A stretch of 38,904 nt of DNA from Fodinibacter sp045807225 (GTDB lineage Bacteria > Actinomycetota > Actinomycetes > Actinomycetales > Dermatophilaceae). Under the pieces are notes generated by a model. That model did no database searches and was not told the DNA's origin. It saw only the letters and a program-made list of their open reading frames with translations. Location of the stretch: assembly GCA_045807225.1 (NCBI GenBank), contig JBJMHU010000133.1, forward strand, positions 1 through 38,904, read 5' to 3'. Positions within the stretch are counted from its first letter, which is position 1, and each line of letters opens with the position of its first letter. This document shows positions 22,900 to 31,473 of the stretch, piece by piece. The position numbers were made by a program, and so were the translations under genes.

Positions 22900-24246
22900 A
22901 TGGCGCACCGAGACGGCTACACCGCCTTCGTCTCCTCCGGCGTCGGCAAGAAGCTGGCCACCACCCTCGGCCTGCCCCAGCCGGTGGCGCTGCGCCGCCA
23001 GGTGCCGGGCCGGCCGCTCGTCGACGGGCCGGTGCTGCTCGGCGGCCACGCCGACACCCCCGCGCTGACCGCGCTGCGCGAGGGCCTGACCACCGCGGGT
23101 GCCACGCTGGTCGAGGCGGTGCCCGAGTCGGGCCGCCTCGGCGGGGTCGTGGTCGACCTGACCGCCGCCCAGGCTCCGGCCGACCTGGAGTCGCTGCGGG
23201 CCACGCTCGCCCCGGCCCTGAAGCGCCTCGGGCGCTGCGCGCGGGTCGTCGTCATCGGGCGCGACCCGGCGCGGGCCGGTTCGCCCGCGCAGCGGGCCGC
23301 CCGCCGGGCGCTCGAGGGCATCACCCGTTCGGTGGCCAAGGAGCTGCGCGCGGGTGCCACCGCCAACCTGGTGCTGGTCGCCGACGGGTCCGAGGCGGCG
23401 GCGCGCGGCACCGTCGAGTTCCTGCTCTCGGCGCGGTCCGCCTACGTCGACGCGCAGGTCTTCCGGGTCGGCGCGGGGGACGCGCCCACAGCATCCGGCG
23501 ACCGCCCGCTCGAGGGGAAGGTGGCCGTGGTCACGGGGGCGGCCCGCGGCATCGGCGCCGAGATCGCCCGCGCCCTGTCGCGCGACGGCGCCACCGTGGT
23601 GTGCGTGGACGTGCCGTCCGCCGGTGCGGCCCTCGCGGCGGTGGCCAACGGCATCGGTGGCACGGCGCTGCAGGCCGACGTGACCGCCCCGGATGCCGGT
23701 CAGCGCATCCTCGGCCACTCCCGTACCCGCCACGGCGGGCTCGACGTGGTCGTCCACAACGCCGGCATCACCCGCGACAAGCTGCTCGCCAACACCGACG
23801 CCGACCGCTGGGACTCGGTCGTCGACGTCAACCTCGGCTCGATCCTGCGGATGAACGAGGCGTTCCTCGGCAAGGACGGCCTGCGCGACGGCGGCCACGT
23901 CGTGCTCGTCTCGTCGATCGCCGGTATCGCCGGCAACCGTGGCCAGAGCAACTACGCGGCATCCAAGGCGGGTGTCATCGGGCTGGTCGACGCCTACTCG
24001 AGCGACAAGGCGCTGCAGCGGCGCGGCATCACCGTCAACGCCGTCGCTCCCGGTTTCATCGAGACCGAGATGACGGCGCGCATCCCGTTCGCGACCCGCG
24101 AGCTCGGCCGCCGGCTCAACAGCCTGTCGCAGGGCGGCCTGCCGGTCGACGTCGCCGAGACGATCGCCTACTTCGCCTCCGACGCCCAGTCGACGGTCAG
24201 CGGCAACGTCGTGCGGGTCTGCGGCCAGAGCCTGCTCGGAGCCTGA
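22900..24246 (+). CDS. High-molecular-weight 3-oxoacyl-(ACP/CoA) reductase, FabG4-like
   Basis: 448 residues, twice the usual FabG. Residues 1-205 form a degenerate flavodoxin-like Rossmann domain. The catalytic SDR domain follows: cofactor loop VTGAARGIGAEIA (from Thr212), NAGITRDKLLANTD, and YAASK with Tyr352 and Lys356; the SER block is VLVSSIAGIAGNRGQSN. This two-domain plan matches mycobacterial FabG4, which prefers NADH and CoA thioesters. The ATG at 22900 follows the thiolase stop by one base. The neighbouring thiolase and MaoC genes are a conserved set in actinobacteria. Confidence 0.92.
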   Translation: MAHRDGYTAFVSSGVGKKLATTLGLPQPVALRRQVPGRPLVDGPVLLGGHADTPALTALREGLTTAGATLVEAVPESGRLGGVVVDLTAAQAPADLESLRATLAPALKRLGRCARVVVIGRDPARAGSPAQRAARRALEGITRSVAKELRAGATANLVLVADGSEAAARGTVEFLLSARSAYVDAQVFRVGAGDAPTASGDRPLEGKVAVVTGAARGIGAEIARALSRDGATVVCVDVPSAGAALAAVANGIGGTALQADVTAPDAGQRILGHSRTRHGGLDVVVHNAGITRDKLLANTDADRWDSVVDVNLGSILRMNEAFLGKDGLRDGGHVVLVSSIAGIAGNRGQSNYAASKAGVIGLVDAYSSDKALQRRGITVNAVAPGFIETEMTARIPFATRELGRRLNSLSQGGLPVDVAETIAYFASDAQSTVSGNVVRVCGQSLLGA

Positions 24247-24247
24247 G

Positions 24248-25099
24248 GTGGCCGTGGAGGCGCTGTCCGGGATGCCGTCGACGGCACCGCTGTTCGTGCG
24301 GGCGGCCGTGCTGGCCAGGCTTCCGCGCGGCGAGTCGGTGCCCGACCGCACCCTGGTCGTCGAGGACGTGCGGGTCGACCGCGAGCGGCTGGCCGCCTAC
24401 CAGCGGCTGACCGGCTACGACGTCGGCGACACCCTCCCGCAGCCCTACCCGTGGGTGCTCGCGTTCCCGGTGCAGACCGCCCTGATGGCGCGCCGCGACT
24501 TCCCGGTGCCGCTGCCCGGCCTGGTGCACCTCAGCAACCGCGTGACCACGCACCGGCCGTTGGATGCCGGGGACCCGCTCACGCTGTCCGTGAGCCCGGG
24601 TGCGCTGCGCCCGCACCGGCGCGGGCGCACGCTCGAGGTGCGGCTCGAGGCCTCGGTGGACGGGGAGCTGGTCTGGGAGTGCGACTCGGTCTACCTCAGC
24701 CGGGGGAGGGGCGCCGACGACGCGCCACGGGGTGAGTCCCCTCCGGCGCTGCCGGGCGGAACGCCGGCCGCCCGCTGGCGGCTGCCCGAGGACCTGGGGC
24801 GCTCGTACGCCGGGGTGTCCGGTGACGTGAACCCCATCCACCTCTACGCCCTCACCGCCAAGGCGATGGGCTTCCCGCGGCAGATCGCCCACGGCATGTG
24901 GACCTACGCCCGGACCCTCGCCGCGCTGGGCCGCACCTCGCTCGGGCCCTCGAGCAGCAGCGTCTGGTTCACCCGGCCGGTGTTCCTGCCGAGCACCGTC
25001 GAGCTGGTCGTCGCCCAGGACGGTGGAACCGTGCAGGCCGGCCTGCGGTCCGCCGAGGACGCGGCCAACGGCCACCTGGTGCTCACCCTCGACGGCTGA
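24248..25099 (+). CDS. MaoC-family acyl dehydratase/hydratase
   Basis: 283 residues with a double hot-dog plan. The N-terminal half is degenerate. The C-terminal half carries the hydratase motif GVSGDVNPIHLYALTAKAMG with Asp193 and His198 as the catalytic pair, followed by IAHGMWTYARTLAAL. It would hydrate 2-enoyl or dehydrate 3-hydroxyacyl thioesters between the FabG and thiolase steps. GTG 24248 begins one base after the fabG stop, so the three genes form one operon. The N-terminal half is probably structural. Confidence 0.88.
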   Translation: MAVEALSGMPSTAPLFVRAAVLARLPRGESVPDRTLVVEDVRVDRERLAAYQRLTGYDVGDTLPQPYPWVLAFPVQTALMARRDFPVPLPGLVHLSNRVTTHRPLDAGDPLTLSVSPGALRPHRRGRTLEVRLEASVDGELVWECDSVYLSRGRGADDAPRGESPPALPGGTPAARWRLPEDLGRSYAGVSGDVNPIHLYALTAKAMGFPRQIAHGMWTYARTLAALGRTSLGPSSSSVWFTRPVFLPSTVELVVAQDGGTVQAGLRSAEDAANGHLVLTLDG

Positions 25100-25174
25100 G
25101 GCTCGGCCGCTAGCGCACAGCGGCCTCCACCGCAATGGCCCGGTCGGGCCATGGTGGGCGGCCCGGTGCGCCGC

Positions 25175-25180
25175 TAGGTT
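25175..25180 (+). promoter_or_regulatory. Candidate -10 TAGGTT upstream of the secreted protein
   Basis: TAGGTT in the gap after maoC would start transcription near 25187, giving a leader of about 100 bases that contains the eight-codon upstream ORF. No clear -35 was seen. Confidence 0.35.
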
Positions 25181-25267
25181 GACCTCACTTCGGGCGACGT
25201 GGTCCGGGGTCGTGCTGTGATGCTCGCCGCCCGGTCCGCCGAGCGGGCCCGGGCTCGGGAGGGCGCG

Positions 25268-25294
25268 ATGACGCTGTGCAGGGAGAGCTCGTGA
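25268..25294 (+). CDS. Upstream ORF MTLCRESS, coupled to the secreted protein
   Basis: ATG 25268 with an excellent GGGAGGG Shine-Dalgarno opens an eight-codon ORF whose TGA overlaps the GTG 25291 start of the next gene (GTGA). The Shine-Dalgarno of the downstream gene lies within it. Translating ribosomes would arrive exactly at the next start. It is a candidate leader peptide; no homology can be judged at this length. Confidence 0.45.
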   Translation: MTLCRESS

Positions 25295-26727
25295 ATCCAC
25301 AACGCCCCGGTCCCGCCATCCCCGAACCCCCGTCCCGCGCGCACCGCGCCTCGGGGGCCAAGGCCCTCGGTGCCGTCCTCGCCGTGGCCCTCGTGCCCCT
25401 GGCCCTCGTGGTGGCACCGTTGGCCCGGCCCGCAGCCCCGACAGCGACCGTCCGGACCGCCGTCGCCGGCGCGTTCACCCCGGCACCCCAGTGGCTCGCT
25501 GTGCGGACCGGCACGACCTCGTCGGTCACGCTCAACACCGTGACCGGGCAGCAGGGTGCCGCGCAGCCCCTCGCCCCGGGGGCCAGCTGCGGCGTCAACC
25601 TCGGGCCGGCGGCCGGCCAGCTGCTCACCCTGCGCGGGTCCACGGGCGGCGCGATGGACCCCCTGCTCGCCTCGTACGCCAGCGGCTCCATCGGGGTCAA
25701 GGAGAAGAAGTCCGGCACGTCGTGCTACCAGGTCGGCGCACCGAGCGAGGCGCTCGAGCTCGGCGTAGGCGCCGGCCTGCGCGGCGCCCTCGGCCAGGAC
25801 GTCCTGATCAGCTCCGCCTACCTCGACGTCGAGCTGAAGGGCAGCGCCCGCATCCTGGCCACGGCTCGCCAGGGCACCACCGTCGTCGGCACCTTCGAGC
25901 TGCAGAGCGGCATCAGCGTCGGCCTCCCACAACTGGCGAGCACGACGCCGTTCGTGTGCACCGGCCGGGCGGACTCCGGGCCGGACAGCGGGCCCAGCGA
26001 CAACTGCCGCTGGCCGATCAGCACCCCGTCCTGGCTGGGCGCTGATGACGGCGTCTACTTCGACACGCTGACCCTCAAGGCCGTGGTCGGGTCGTTCTCG
26101 GTCGAGGGCGGTGCCGACGGCTCGATCCAGCCGCCCGCGCCCCTGACGACGCCGAGTGCCTCCATCCTCGAGGTCGCCCCCGACACGGTCAGCTGCGGCG
26201 GGGCCACGGGCACGACGCTCGCCGTCGGTGCCAAGCCCTCGGTCACCATCCACCGTCTCGACAACGTCGGCCCCACCCCGTGCTCGGCGGTGCCCTACGA
26301 GCTGTCCACCGCCGACGGCTCCGCCCGCTTCCTCAAGCCGCTCGACGTCCAGCCGACCGCCCAGTTCGTCTGGGACGTCACCTCGTTGTTCCCGAGCACG
26401 ACAGCCAGCAGCACCCCCGGAGCCCCCGACACCGGCACCACCGTGCTGCCCGACATCAAGATCGACTACGAGACGCCGGATGCCGCCGGCGCCTCACCGC
26501 TGCTGAGGCTGGGCTGGTGCCCGGGCGCCAACGCCGTCGACGACCCGGCACTGTTCCCGGGCTACACGGTCGCCCAGGTCGAAGCCCTGCCCGACCAGGA
26601 CGACTTCATCGGCACCCAGTTCGCCTGCGTCATCTCCCGCACGGCCAAGGCCGTCGCGGGCGACCCCGACCAGGTGTCGGTGCGCGACCTCGTCTACGTC
26701 TACGGCGACGCCAGGATGCAGTTCTAG
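25291..26727 (+). CDS. Secreted or anchored protein of unknown function
   Basis: 478 residues. An N-terminal basic stretch is followed by a hydrophobic segment ALGAVLAVALVPLALVVAPLA (about residues 26-46), which reads as a Sec signal or signal anchor. The mature part is rich in Ser, Thr, Gly, Ala and Pro. It has about eight cysteines, for example in ASCGVNLG, TSCYQVG, FVCTGRA, DNCRWPI, VSCGG and GWCPGA, suggesting extracellular disulfides. No family was recognised; the look is beta-rich. Start GTG 25291 is preferred over the in-frame GTG 25276 because GGGAG lies before it. The stop overlaps the stop of the convergent cyclase gene. Confidence 0.75.
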   Translation: MNPQRPGPAIPEPPSRAHRASGAKALGAVLAVALVPLALVVAPLARPAAPTATVRTAVAGAFTPAPQWLAVRTGTTSSVTLNTVTGQQGAAQPLAPGASCGVNLGPAAGQLLTLRGSTGGAMDPLLASYASGSIGVKEKKSGTSCYQVGAPSEALELGVGAGLRGALGQDVLISSAYLDVELKGSARILATARQGTTVVGTFELQSGISVGLPQLASTTPFVCTGRADSGPDSGPSDNCRWPISTPSWLGADDGVYFDTLTLKAVVGSFSVEGGADGSIQPPAPLTTPSASILEVAPDTVSCGGATGTTLAVGAKPSVTIHRLDNVGPTPCSAVPYELSTADGSARFLKPLDVQPTAQFVWDVTSLFPSTTASSTPGAPDTGTTVLPDIKIDYETPDAAGASPLLRLGWCPGANAVDDPALFPGYTVAQVEALPDQDDFIGTQFACVISRTAKAVAGDPDQVSVRDLVYVYGDARMQF

Positions 26728-29700
26728 CTCCCGCTGCTGGGTGTGGGCGGCTGCTCGTGGCCGCGCACACCCAGGCCAGTGAGCAGCTGATGGGACTCCA
26801 GCCAGGCGGCCTCCGCCGCGTCCTCGCGGTGGTGACGCTGCTCGAGGTCACTGCTCAGGGAGAGCAGAAGCGCCTGCTCGTACGGGAGGTCCTGCGCACG
26901 GGCAGCCAGGATGCCGCTGGTGATGATCTCTCCGGCTTCGTCCAAGCGGTCGAGCGCGAGCAGTGCGCGCCCTCGCTGGAGACACGTACGCGGCAGGGAG
27001 AACCCCGCGTCGGCTCCCGCAGCCCGCTCAGCATCGTCAATGATCGCCAGCGCCTCCGCCGGCCGTCCGGAGCGCAGCACCGCCTCGGCCTGCACGAGGG
27101 CGGCATCGAGCGCGCTCGTGTGGTTGTTGAGCGCCGAGAACGTCGCGACCACCTCTGCCGCTCGGCGTTCGGCCTCGTCGAGCTGCTCACGGCTGAGGGA
27201 GACCCGCGCCAGCTGCAGCCGGCCCTCGGCGAGGAAGATGACGGCGCCGGAGGCCCGCAGCACCCGGACGGCCCCCACGAGAACCTCCTCGGCCTCGTCG
27301 AGGTGGCCCTGGTTGATGAGCAGCTCGCCGAGGTTGACGTCCGTCTGGGCTGCCACGAAGGCGCTGCCTGCCTCGAGCGCCACCTGTCGGCTGGACCTGT
27401 ACCACTGGGCGGCCTCGGGCCAGTGCCCAGAGTAGTAGGCCATCGTCCCCAGGTTCGAGCGCACCCTGGACTCGAGCTGACGCAGCCCGTGCTCGACACA
27501 GATGTCGAGAGCCTCCAGGTGCCGTGCGCCCAGGCCCGGCACACCCAGCTGGAGGTCGACCGAGTCGATGAGCATGAGGGTGCGCACCAGCGTCTCCTGC
27601 TCACCGACCTCGCGTGCTCCTTCCAGCGCTCGCTCGGCCCATCGCTTGGCCTCCTTCGGCCGTTCCTGCTCCACGCGGGCGAGGGCTGTCAGGTTGTCCA
27701 CTCGGGCCATGGTCGCCCTCCCGGCCTCACCGCTGTCGGCCAGGAGGCGGCGGGCCCGCCCCACCATGCGCACCGCAGTGGCGAACCGGCCCGTTCTGTT
27801 GTGAACGGTCGCCTGGCGCACGAGGAGGTCGGCGGTGGCGATGGGGTCCTCCCGCAGGAGCCGAGTCGCGCGTTGGTAGGCCTCGACCGACTCGTCGAAC
27901 ATCCCGGCCAGCTCGCGCAGCTCGCCCACCACGGTCCACAACCCGGCCCGGTCGGCATCCGTCACCTCCGGCAGCCGTCGGCTCACGTCGAGCGCGGTCT
28001 CGAAGTGGTCGGCGGCATCCGCGTTGGCGTACGACCGCCTGGCCAGCTCGCCGGCTCGCGGTGCATACCGCCCGGTCCGAACCGCATCACCGGCCCTCGC
28101 GAAGTGCAGGACCAGGGTGGGCGAGTCGGCATCGAGGTCGGTGCTCACCGCTTCCAGCACGTCGCCGGCCCTTTCATGGATACGGGCACGCACCCTGAAC
28201 GCGAGCCCCTCGTAGGCAGCGTCACGGACCAGGCTGTTGCGGAACCGGAGCCGTCCCTCGCCGTCGGACTCGATGAACGCCGACAGCGCGGACAGGGTCG
28301 GCGCGCTCACCACGAGGTCGTCGGCCTCCAGAATTCGCTGCAGCACCTCACGCCGGAAGCTGCGGCCCAGGACGGCGCAGTAGCGCAGGATGCGGCGCAC
28401 CGCAGGCGGCAGCCCGTCGATCTGGGTGCTCATCGCCGCGTGCACGGACTCGGGCAGCTGTGCAAGGGACCCCGAGCCGAGTGCCAGGCGGGTGACCTCC
28501 TCGACGAAGAGCGGGTTGCCTTCGGCCCGCTCGACGATGGCGGCGACCTCGTGTGGTCGCAGGGGAGTGGCCTCCGTCGCGGCGATGACCAGGCGCTCGA
28601 TGACGTCGGGCCCCAAGGGCCGCATCTCCACGCGTACCCCGGACTCCGGCGCGAAGCCGCCCGTGTCGCCCCGGCGCACCACCAGCACCGCCCACGGTCG
28701 TCCGGCCGTCGCGAACGCGAGCCTGCCCAGCAGCGCGACGGAGGCGCCGTCAGCCCAGTGCGCCTCCTCGACGACGAGGGTGAGCCGCCCGGGAACGAGA
28801 TGCGCGAGCAGAGCGATGACGACATCCGCCACCCGGTCCGCGCGGTACTGGGGGTCGATGCGCTCGGCCTCGGGCGTCGACGGCACCTCGACCTGCACGA
28901 CGTCGGCGAGGAGCGGTGCCATCGGGAGCACGTCGGGCGCCGACTGCTCGAGGGTGAGCAGAAGAGCGCGTCCCATGACCTCCGGTTCGGCACGGGGGAC
29001 CCCGAGCAGATCGCGCAGGGGGTCGCGCAGCATCCGGTACGTGCTCGACACGCCGTAGGGCTCACCGCGGAGCACGATGCGGGGCGTGCCCGCCGCGGCG
29101 GCCTCCAGTGCCTCATGGGCGAGGCGGGACTTGCCCATCCCGGTCGCACCGTCGATCGTGACGACACCGCCCGAGCCCGCCAAGGCCTCCTCGAGCGCCC
29201 TGCGCACGGTGGCGGACTCCTCGTCGCGACCCAGGAACGGCAACCGCGAGTCGTCGACCCCCTCCCGCGTGCCGACCTCCTCACCGACGTCGTAGACGGA
29301 CATCGGCTCCGCCTTGCCCTTCATCGTGAAGGGCCCTGCCGGGGTCACGGCGAAACGGGTGCGCGAGTGCTCCAACACGCTCGGGTGGGCGTGGATCACC
29401 CCCACGGGTGCCGTGCCCATGATGCGGGCGGCGGAGTTGGTCGTGTCGCCCATCGCGGAGTAGGCCGCGCGCTCCGGGACACCGACCTCGGCCGCGAAGA
29501 CGTGGCCGCGGTTGACCCCCAGCTGGAGCGGAAGGGGGAGGGCGGCATCGGCGATGCGGCGCAGCGCCCGCAGCATCCGGCCCTCATCGTCCTCGCGCGT
29601 GTTGGGCACGCCCGTCCCGAGGAAGAACTTGCCGCCGTCGGTGTCGAGGTCGGTGGCGAGCAGGGTGACGCCCTCCGCCTCGAGCGCCTCCTCCACGCTG

Positions 29701-30521
29701 CTGACCAGCGCGTGCAGCCGCTCGGCCAGGGCCTGCGGACCCTCGTGTGCGAGAACGGTGTCCGTGCCCGAGAACCGCACGAACGCGATGGTGGCGACCC
29801 GGTGCTCGGGGTCCGGCGGCCCCGGTGCCAGGAACTCGCCGAGAGCGGTCGGGAAGAGGGTGGACAGCCGGTCAGGGCGGTCGAGCGGACCGGACACCGG
29901 CTGCCCCGGTGCCGTGTGCGGGCGACGGCGACGCAACAGCAGGGCCCCGTCGTCGCGCGGGCGGGTGCTGCCGCGCGGGAGCCGGGCCGCGGTAGCCGGG
30001 CTGACGACGACCTGTCCGGCGTCGGCTGCCTTCTCCGCCAGGGCAACCGCACTCGCACCCGGGCCCAGGACGAGCAGCTCGCGGGTGGGCGCGCCCACCA
30101 GGAACAGCTCGACCTCACCGGAGTGCACCCCCACCGACATCGACAGCGAGAACCGGCCCGCGGACGTGGGCACGGCGGCGGCGGCGCGCAGCGAGGCCCG
30201 CATCTCGACGGCGGCGTCGCAGGCCTGCTGCGGGTGGTCCTCGCCGCGGAAGAGGAAGAGCAGGGCGTCGCCGCCGAACTTCAGCAGCTCGCCGCCGCGG
30301 GCCGCCGCGATCGTGAGCATCGGCCCGAAGACCCGGTTGAGGGCCTCGACGATCTCCTCGGCGCCGATCCGGCCCTGGTGCGAGAGCCGCTCGGTGAGCG
30401 CGGTGAACCCGGAGACGTCGGCGAAGACCAGGGTGCCGTCGACGGTGCGGTGCAGCGCGCCCGGCGCCTCGTCGTCCCACGCCAGCGTCAGGGGAGGGAC
30501 GTGGCGACGCAGGTCGGTCAT
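26724..30521 (-). CDS. Two-domain class III nucleotide cyclase / AAA ATPase / TPR protein (soluble adenylyl cyclase-like)
   Basis: 1265 residues, no membrane segment. Cyclase domain 1 (about 25-185) has both metal aspartates, in FADVSGFT and KFGGDALLF, but its Asn-Arg motif is lost (GPGASAVALAEKA). Cyclase domain 2 (about 235-410) lacks the first metal Asp (FVRFSGTD) but keeps Asn and Arg in GDTTNSAARIMG. Together they could build one composite active site, as in mammalian soluble cyclase. A STAND/AAA-type ATPase follows (about 430-720) with P-loop GATGMGKS near 460 and Walker B LVVEEAHWAD. The C-terminal third is TPR-like helical repeats ending PPTPSSGS. It probably makes cAMP under control of an NTP-dependent sensor. 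ATG 30521 has a GGAG site about nine bases upstream. Confidence 0.88.
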   Translation of the reverse strand: MTDLRRHVPPLTLAWDDEAPGALHRTVDGTLVFADVSGFTALTERLSHQGRIGAEEIVEALNRVFGPMLTIAAARGGELLKFGGDALLFLFRGEDHPQQACDAAVEMRASLRAAAAVPTSAGRFSLSMSVGVHSGEVELFLVGAPTRELLVLGPGASAVALAEKAADAGQVVVSPATAARLPRGSTRPRDDGALLLRRRRPHTAPGQPVSGPLDRPDRLSTLFPTALGEFLAPGPPDPEHRVATIAFVRFSGTDTVLAHEGPQALAERLHALVSSVEEALEAEGVTLLATDLDTDGGKFFLGTGVPNTREDDEGRMLRALRRIADAALPLPLQLGVNRGHVFAAEVGVPERAAYSAMGDTTNSAARIMGTAPVGVIHAHPSVLEHSRTRFAVTPAGPFTMKGKAEPMSVYDVGEEVGTREGVDDSRLPFLGRDEESATVRRALEEALAGSGGVVTIDGATGMGKSRLAHEALEAAAAGTPRIVLRGEPYGVSSTYRMLRDPLRDLLGVPRAEPEVMGRALLLTLEQSAPDVLPMAPLLADVVQVEVPSTPEAERIDPQYRADRVADVVIALLAHLVPGRLTLVVEEAHWADGASVALLGRLAFATAGRPWAVLVVRRGDTGGFAPESGVRVEMRPLGPDVIERLVIAATEATPLRPHEVAAIVERAEGNPLFVEEVTRLALGSGSLAQLPESVHAAMSTQIDGLPPAVRRILRYCAVLGRSFRREVLQRILEADDLVVSAPTLSALSAFIESDGEGRLRFRNSLVRDAAYEGLAFRVRARIHERAGDVLEAVSTDLDADSPTLVLHFARAGDAVRTGRYAPRAGELARRSYANADAADHFETALDVSRRLPEVTDADRAGLWTVVGELRELAGMFDESVEAYQRATRLLREDPIATADLLVRQATVHNRTGRFATAVRMVGRARRLLADSGEAGRATMARVDNLTALARVEQERPKEAKRWAERALEGAREVGEQETLVRTLMLIDSVDLQLGVPGLGARHLEALDICVEHGLRQLESRVRSNLGTMAYYSGHWPEAAQWYRSSRQVALEAGSAFVAAQTDVNLGELLINQGHLDEAEEVLVGAVRVLRASGAVIFLAEGRLQLARVSLSREQLDEAERRAAEVVATFSALNNHTSALDAALVQAEAVLRSGRPAEALAIIDDAERAAGADAGFSLPRTCLQRGRALLALDRLDEAGEIITSGILAARAQDLPYEQALLLSLSSDLEQRHHREDAAEAAWLESHQLLTGLGVRGHEQPPTPSSGS

Positions 30522-30568
30522 CGGTCGTGCTCCAGGTGGGCCGTTCGGCGCGGGCTGCTCGGGATCGC

Positions 30569-30574
30569 TAGACT
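30569..30574 (+). promoter_or_regulatory. Candidate -10 TAGACT for the MBL-fold gene
   Basis: TAGACT in the 114-base divergent region would give a leader of about 55 bases before GTG 30636. On the minus strand the overlapping CTAGCGAT could be the -10 region of the cyclase gene. Confidence 0.4.
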
Positions 30575-30635
30575 CCCACACGCTGACAGCGTCGAGCAGG
30601 CGGATCCACCGTTCCAGGGCGCGCAAGGAGGACCC

Positions 30636-31463
30636 GTGCGCGTCGACTTCCTCGGGGTTCGTGGCTCGGTGTGTGCCCCCGGCCCCGACTTCGTCCGCTA
30701 CGGCGGCAACACCTCGTGCGTGGCCGTCCGTCCCGACGCAGATGCACCGCCGACGCTCCTGCTCGACGCGGGCACCGGCATCCGCACCGTGACGGCGATG
30801 CTCGGGGGCGCCCCCTTCCGGGGAACGATCCTGGTGAGCCACGTCCACTGGGACCACGTGCAGGGCCTGCCGTTCTTCGCGGCCGGCGACCGGGCCGGTG
30901 CCTCCGTGCGGCTCCTCCTGCCGGCGCAGGGGGGCCGCTCAGGGCGCGACCTCGTCGCACAGACGATGTCGCCGCCCGCCTTCCCGATCACGCCCGAGGG
31001 GCTGATCGGCGCCTGGACGTTCGACACCGTGCAGCCCGGCGACCTCGAGGTCGAGGGCTTCTCGGTGCGGGCCTTCGAGGTGGCGCACAAGGGCGGCCGC
31101 ACCTTCGGCTACACCGTGCGCTCGGGGTCGACCTCGGTCGGCTACGTGCCCGACCACGCTCCCGAGCTGGGCGTCTCCGACGACGCGCTGGCGGCCCTGG
31201 CCGGCGTCGACGTGCTGGTGCACGACGCACAGTTCCTCGAGCACGAGCGACCCCGCGCGGTCGACTACGGCCACGCCACCGTCGACGACGCGATCCGGCT
31301 CGCCGAGCGGGCGGGGGTGGGCAAGCTCGTGCTGTTCCACCACGGCCCGCACCGCACCGACGACGCCCTCGACGAGATCCGGCGCTCGTCCACGGCATCC
31401 ATCCCGGTGCTCGTCGCGGCGGAGGGCAGCGGGCTCGACGTGACGCCACCGCCCGTCGGTTAG
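30636..31463 (+). CDS. MBL-fold metallo-hydrolase
   Basis: 275 residues. The opening VRVDFLGVRGSVCAPGPDF and YGGNTSCVAV is typical of the RNase Z/PhnP-like branch. The zinc motif is SHVHWDH (Ser68 to His74), with a second site around VGYVPDHAPE and VLVHDAQF, and a last His in LVLFHHGPH. Members include phosphodiesterases. Being divergent from a cyclase and followed by a metallophosphoesterase suggests, but does not prove, a cyclic-nucleotide phosphodiesterase. AAGGAGG lies six bases before GTG 30636. Its stop TAG is shared with the next gene's -10 box. Confidence 0.86.
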   Translation: MRVDFLGVRGSVCAPGPDFVRYGGNTSCVAVRPDADAPPTLLLDAGTGIRTVTAMLGGAPFRGTILVSHVHWDHVQGLPFFAAGDRAGASVRLLLPAQGGRSGRDLVAQTMSPPAFPITPEGLIGAWTFDTVQPGDLEVEGFSVRAFEVAHKGGRTFGYTVRSGSTSVGYVPDHAPELGVSDDALAALAGVDVLVHDAQFLEHERPRAVDYGHATVDDAIRLAERAGVGKLVLFHHGPHRTDDALDEIRRSSTASIPVLVAAEGSGLDVTPPPVG

Positions 31464-31466
31464 AGT
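31461..31466 (+). promoter_or_regulatory. -10 element TAGAGT for leaderless metallophosphoesterase
   Basis: TAGAGT is followed by seven bases and GTG 31474. Its first three bases are the stop codon of the MBL gene, the same arrangement as at 823-828. Confidence 0.5.
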
Positions 31467-31473
31467 GCCACCC

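Noticed and set aside
26280..30635. Plus-strand open frame opposite the cyclase gene
   Set aside because: Shadow of the cyclase reading frame; only its last part, from 30636, is a real gene (MBL hydrolase).
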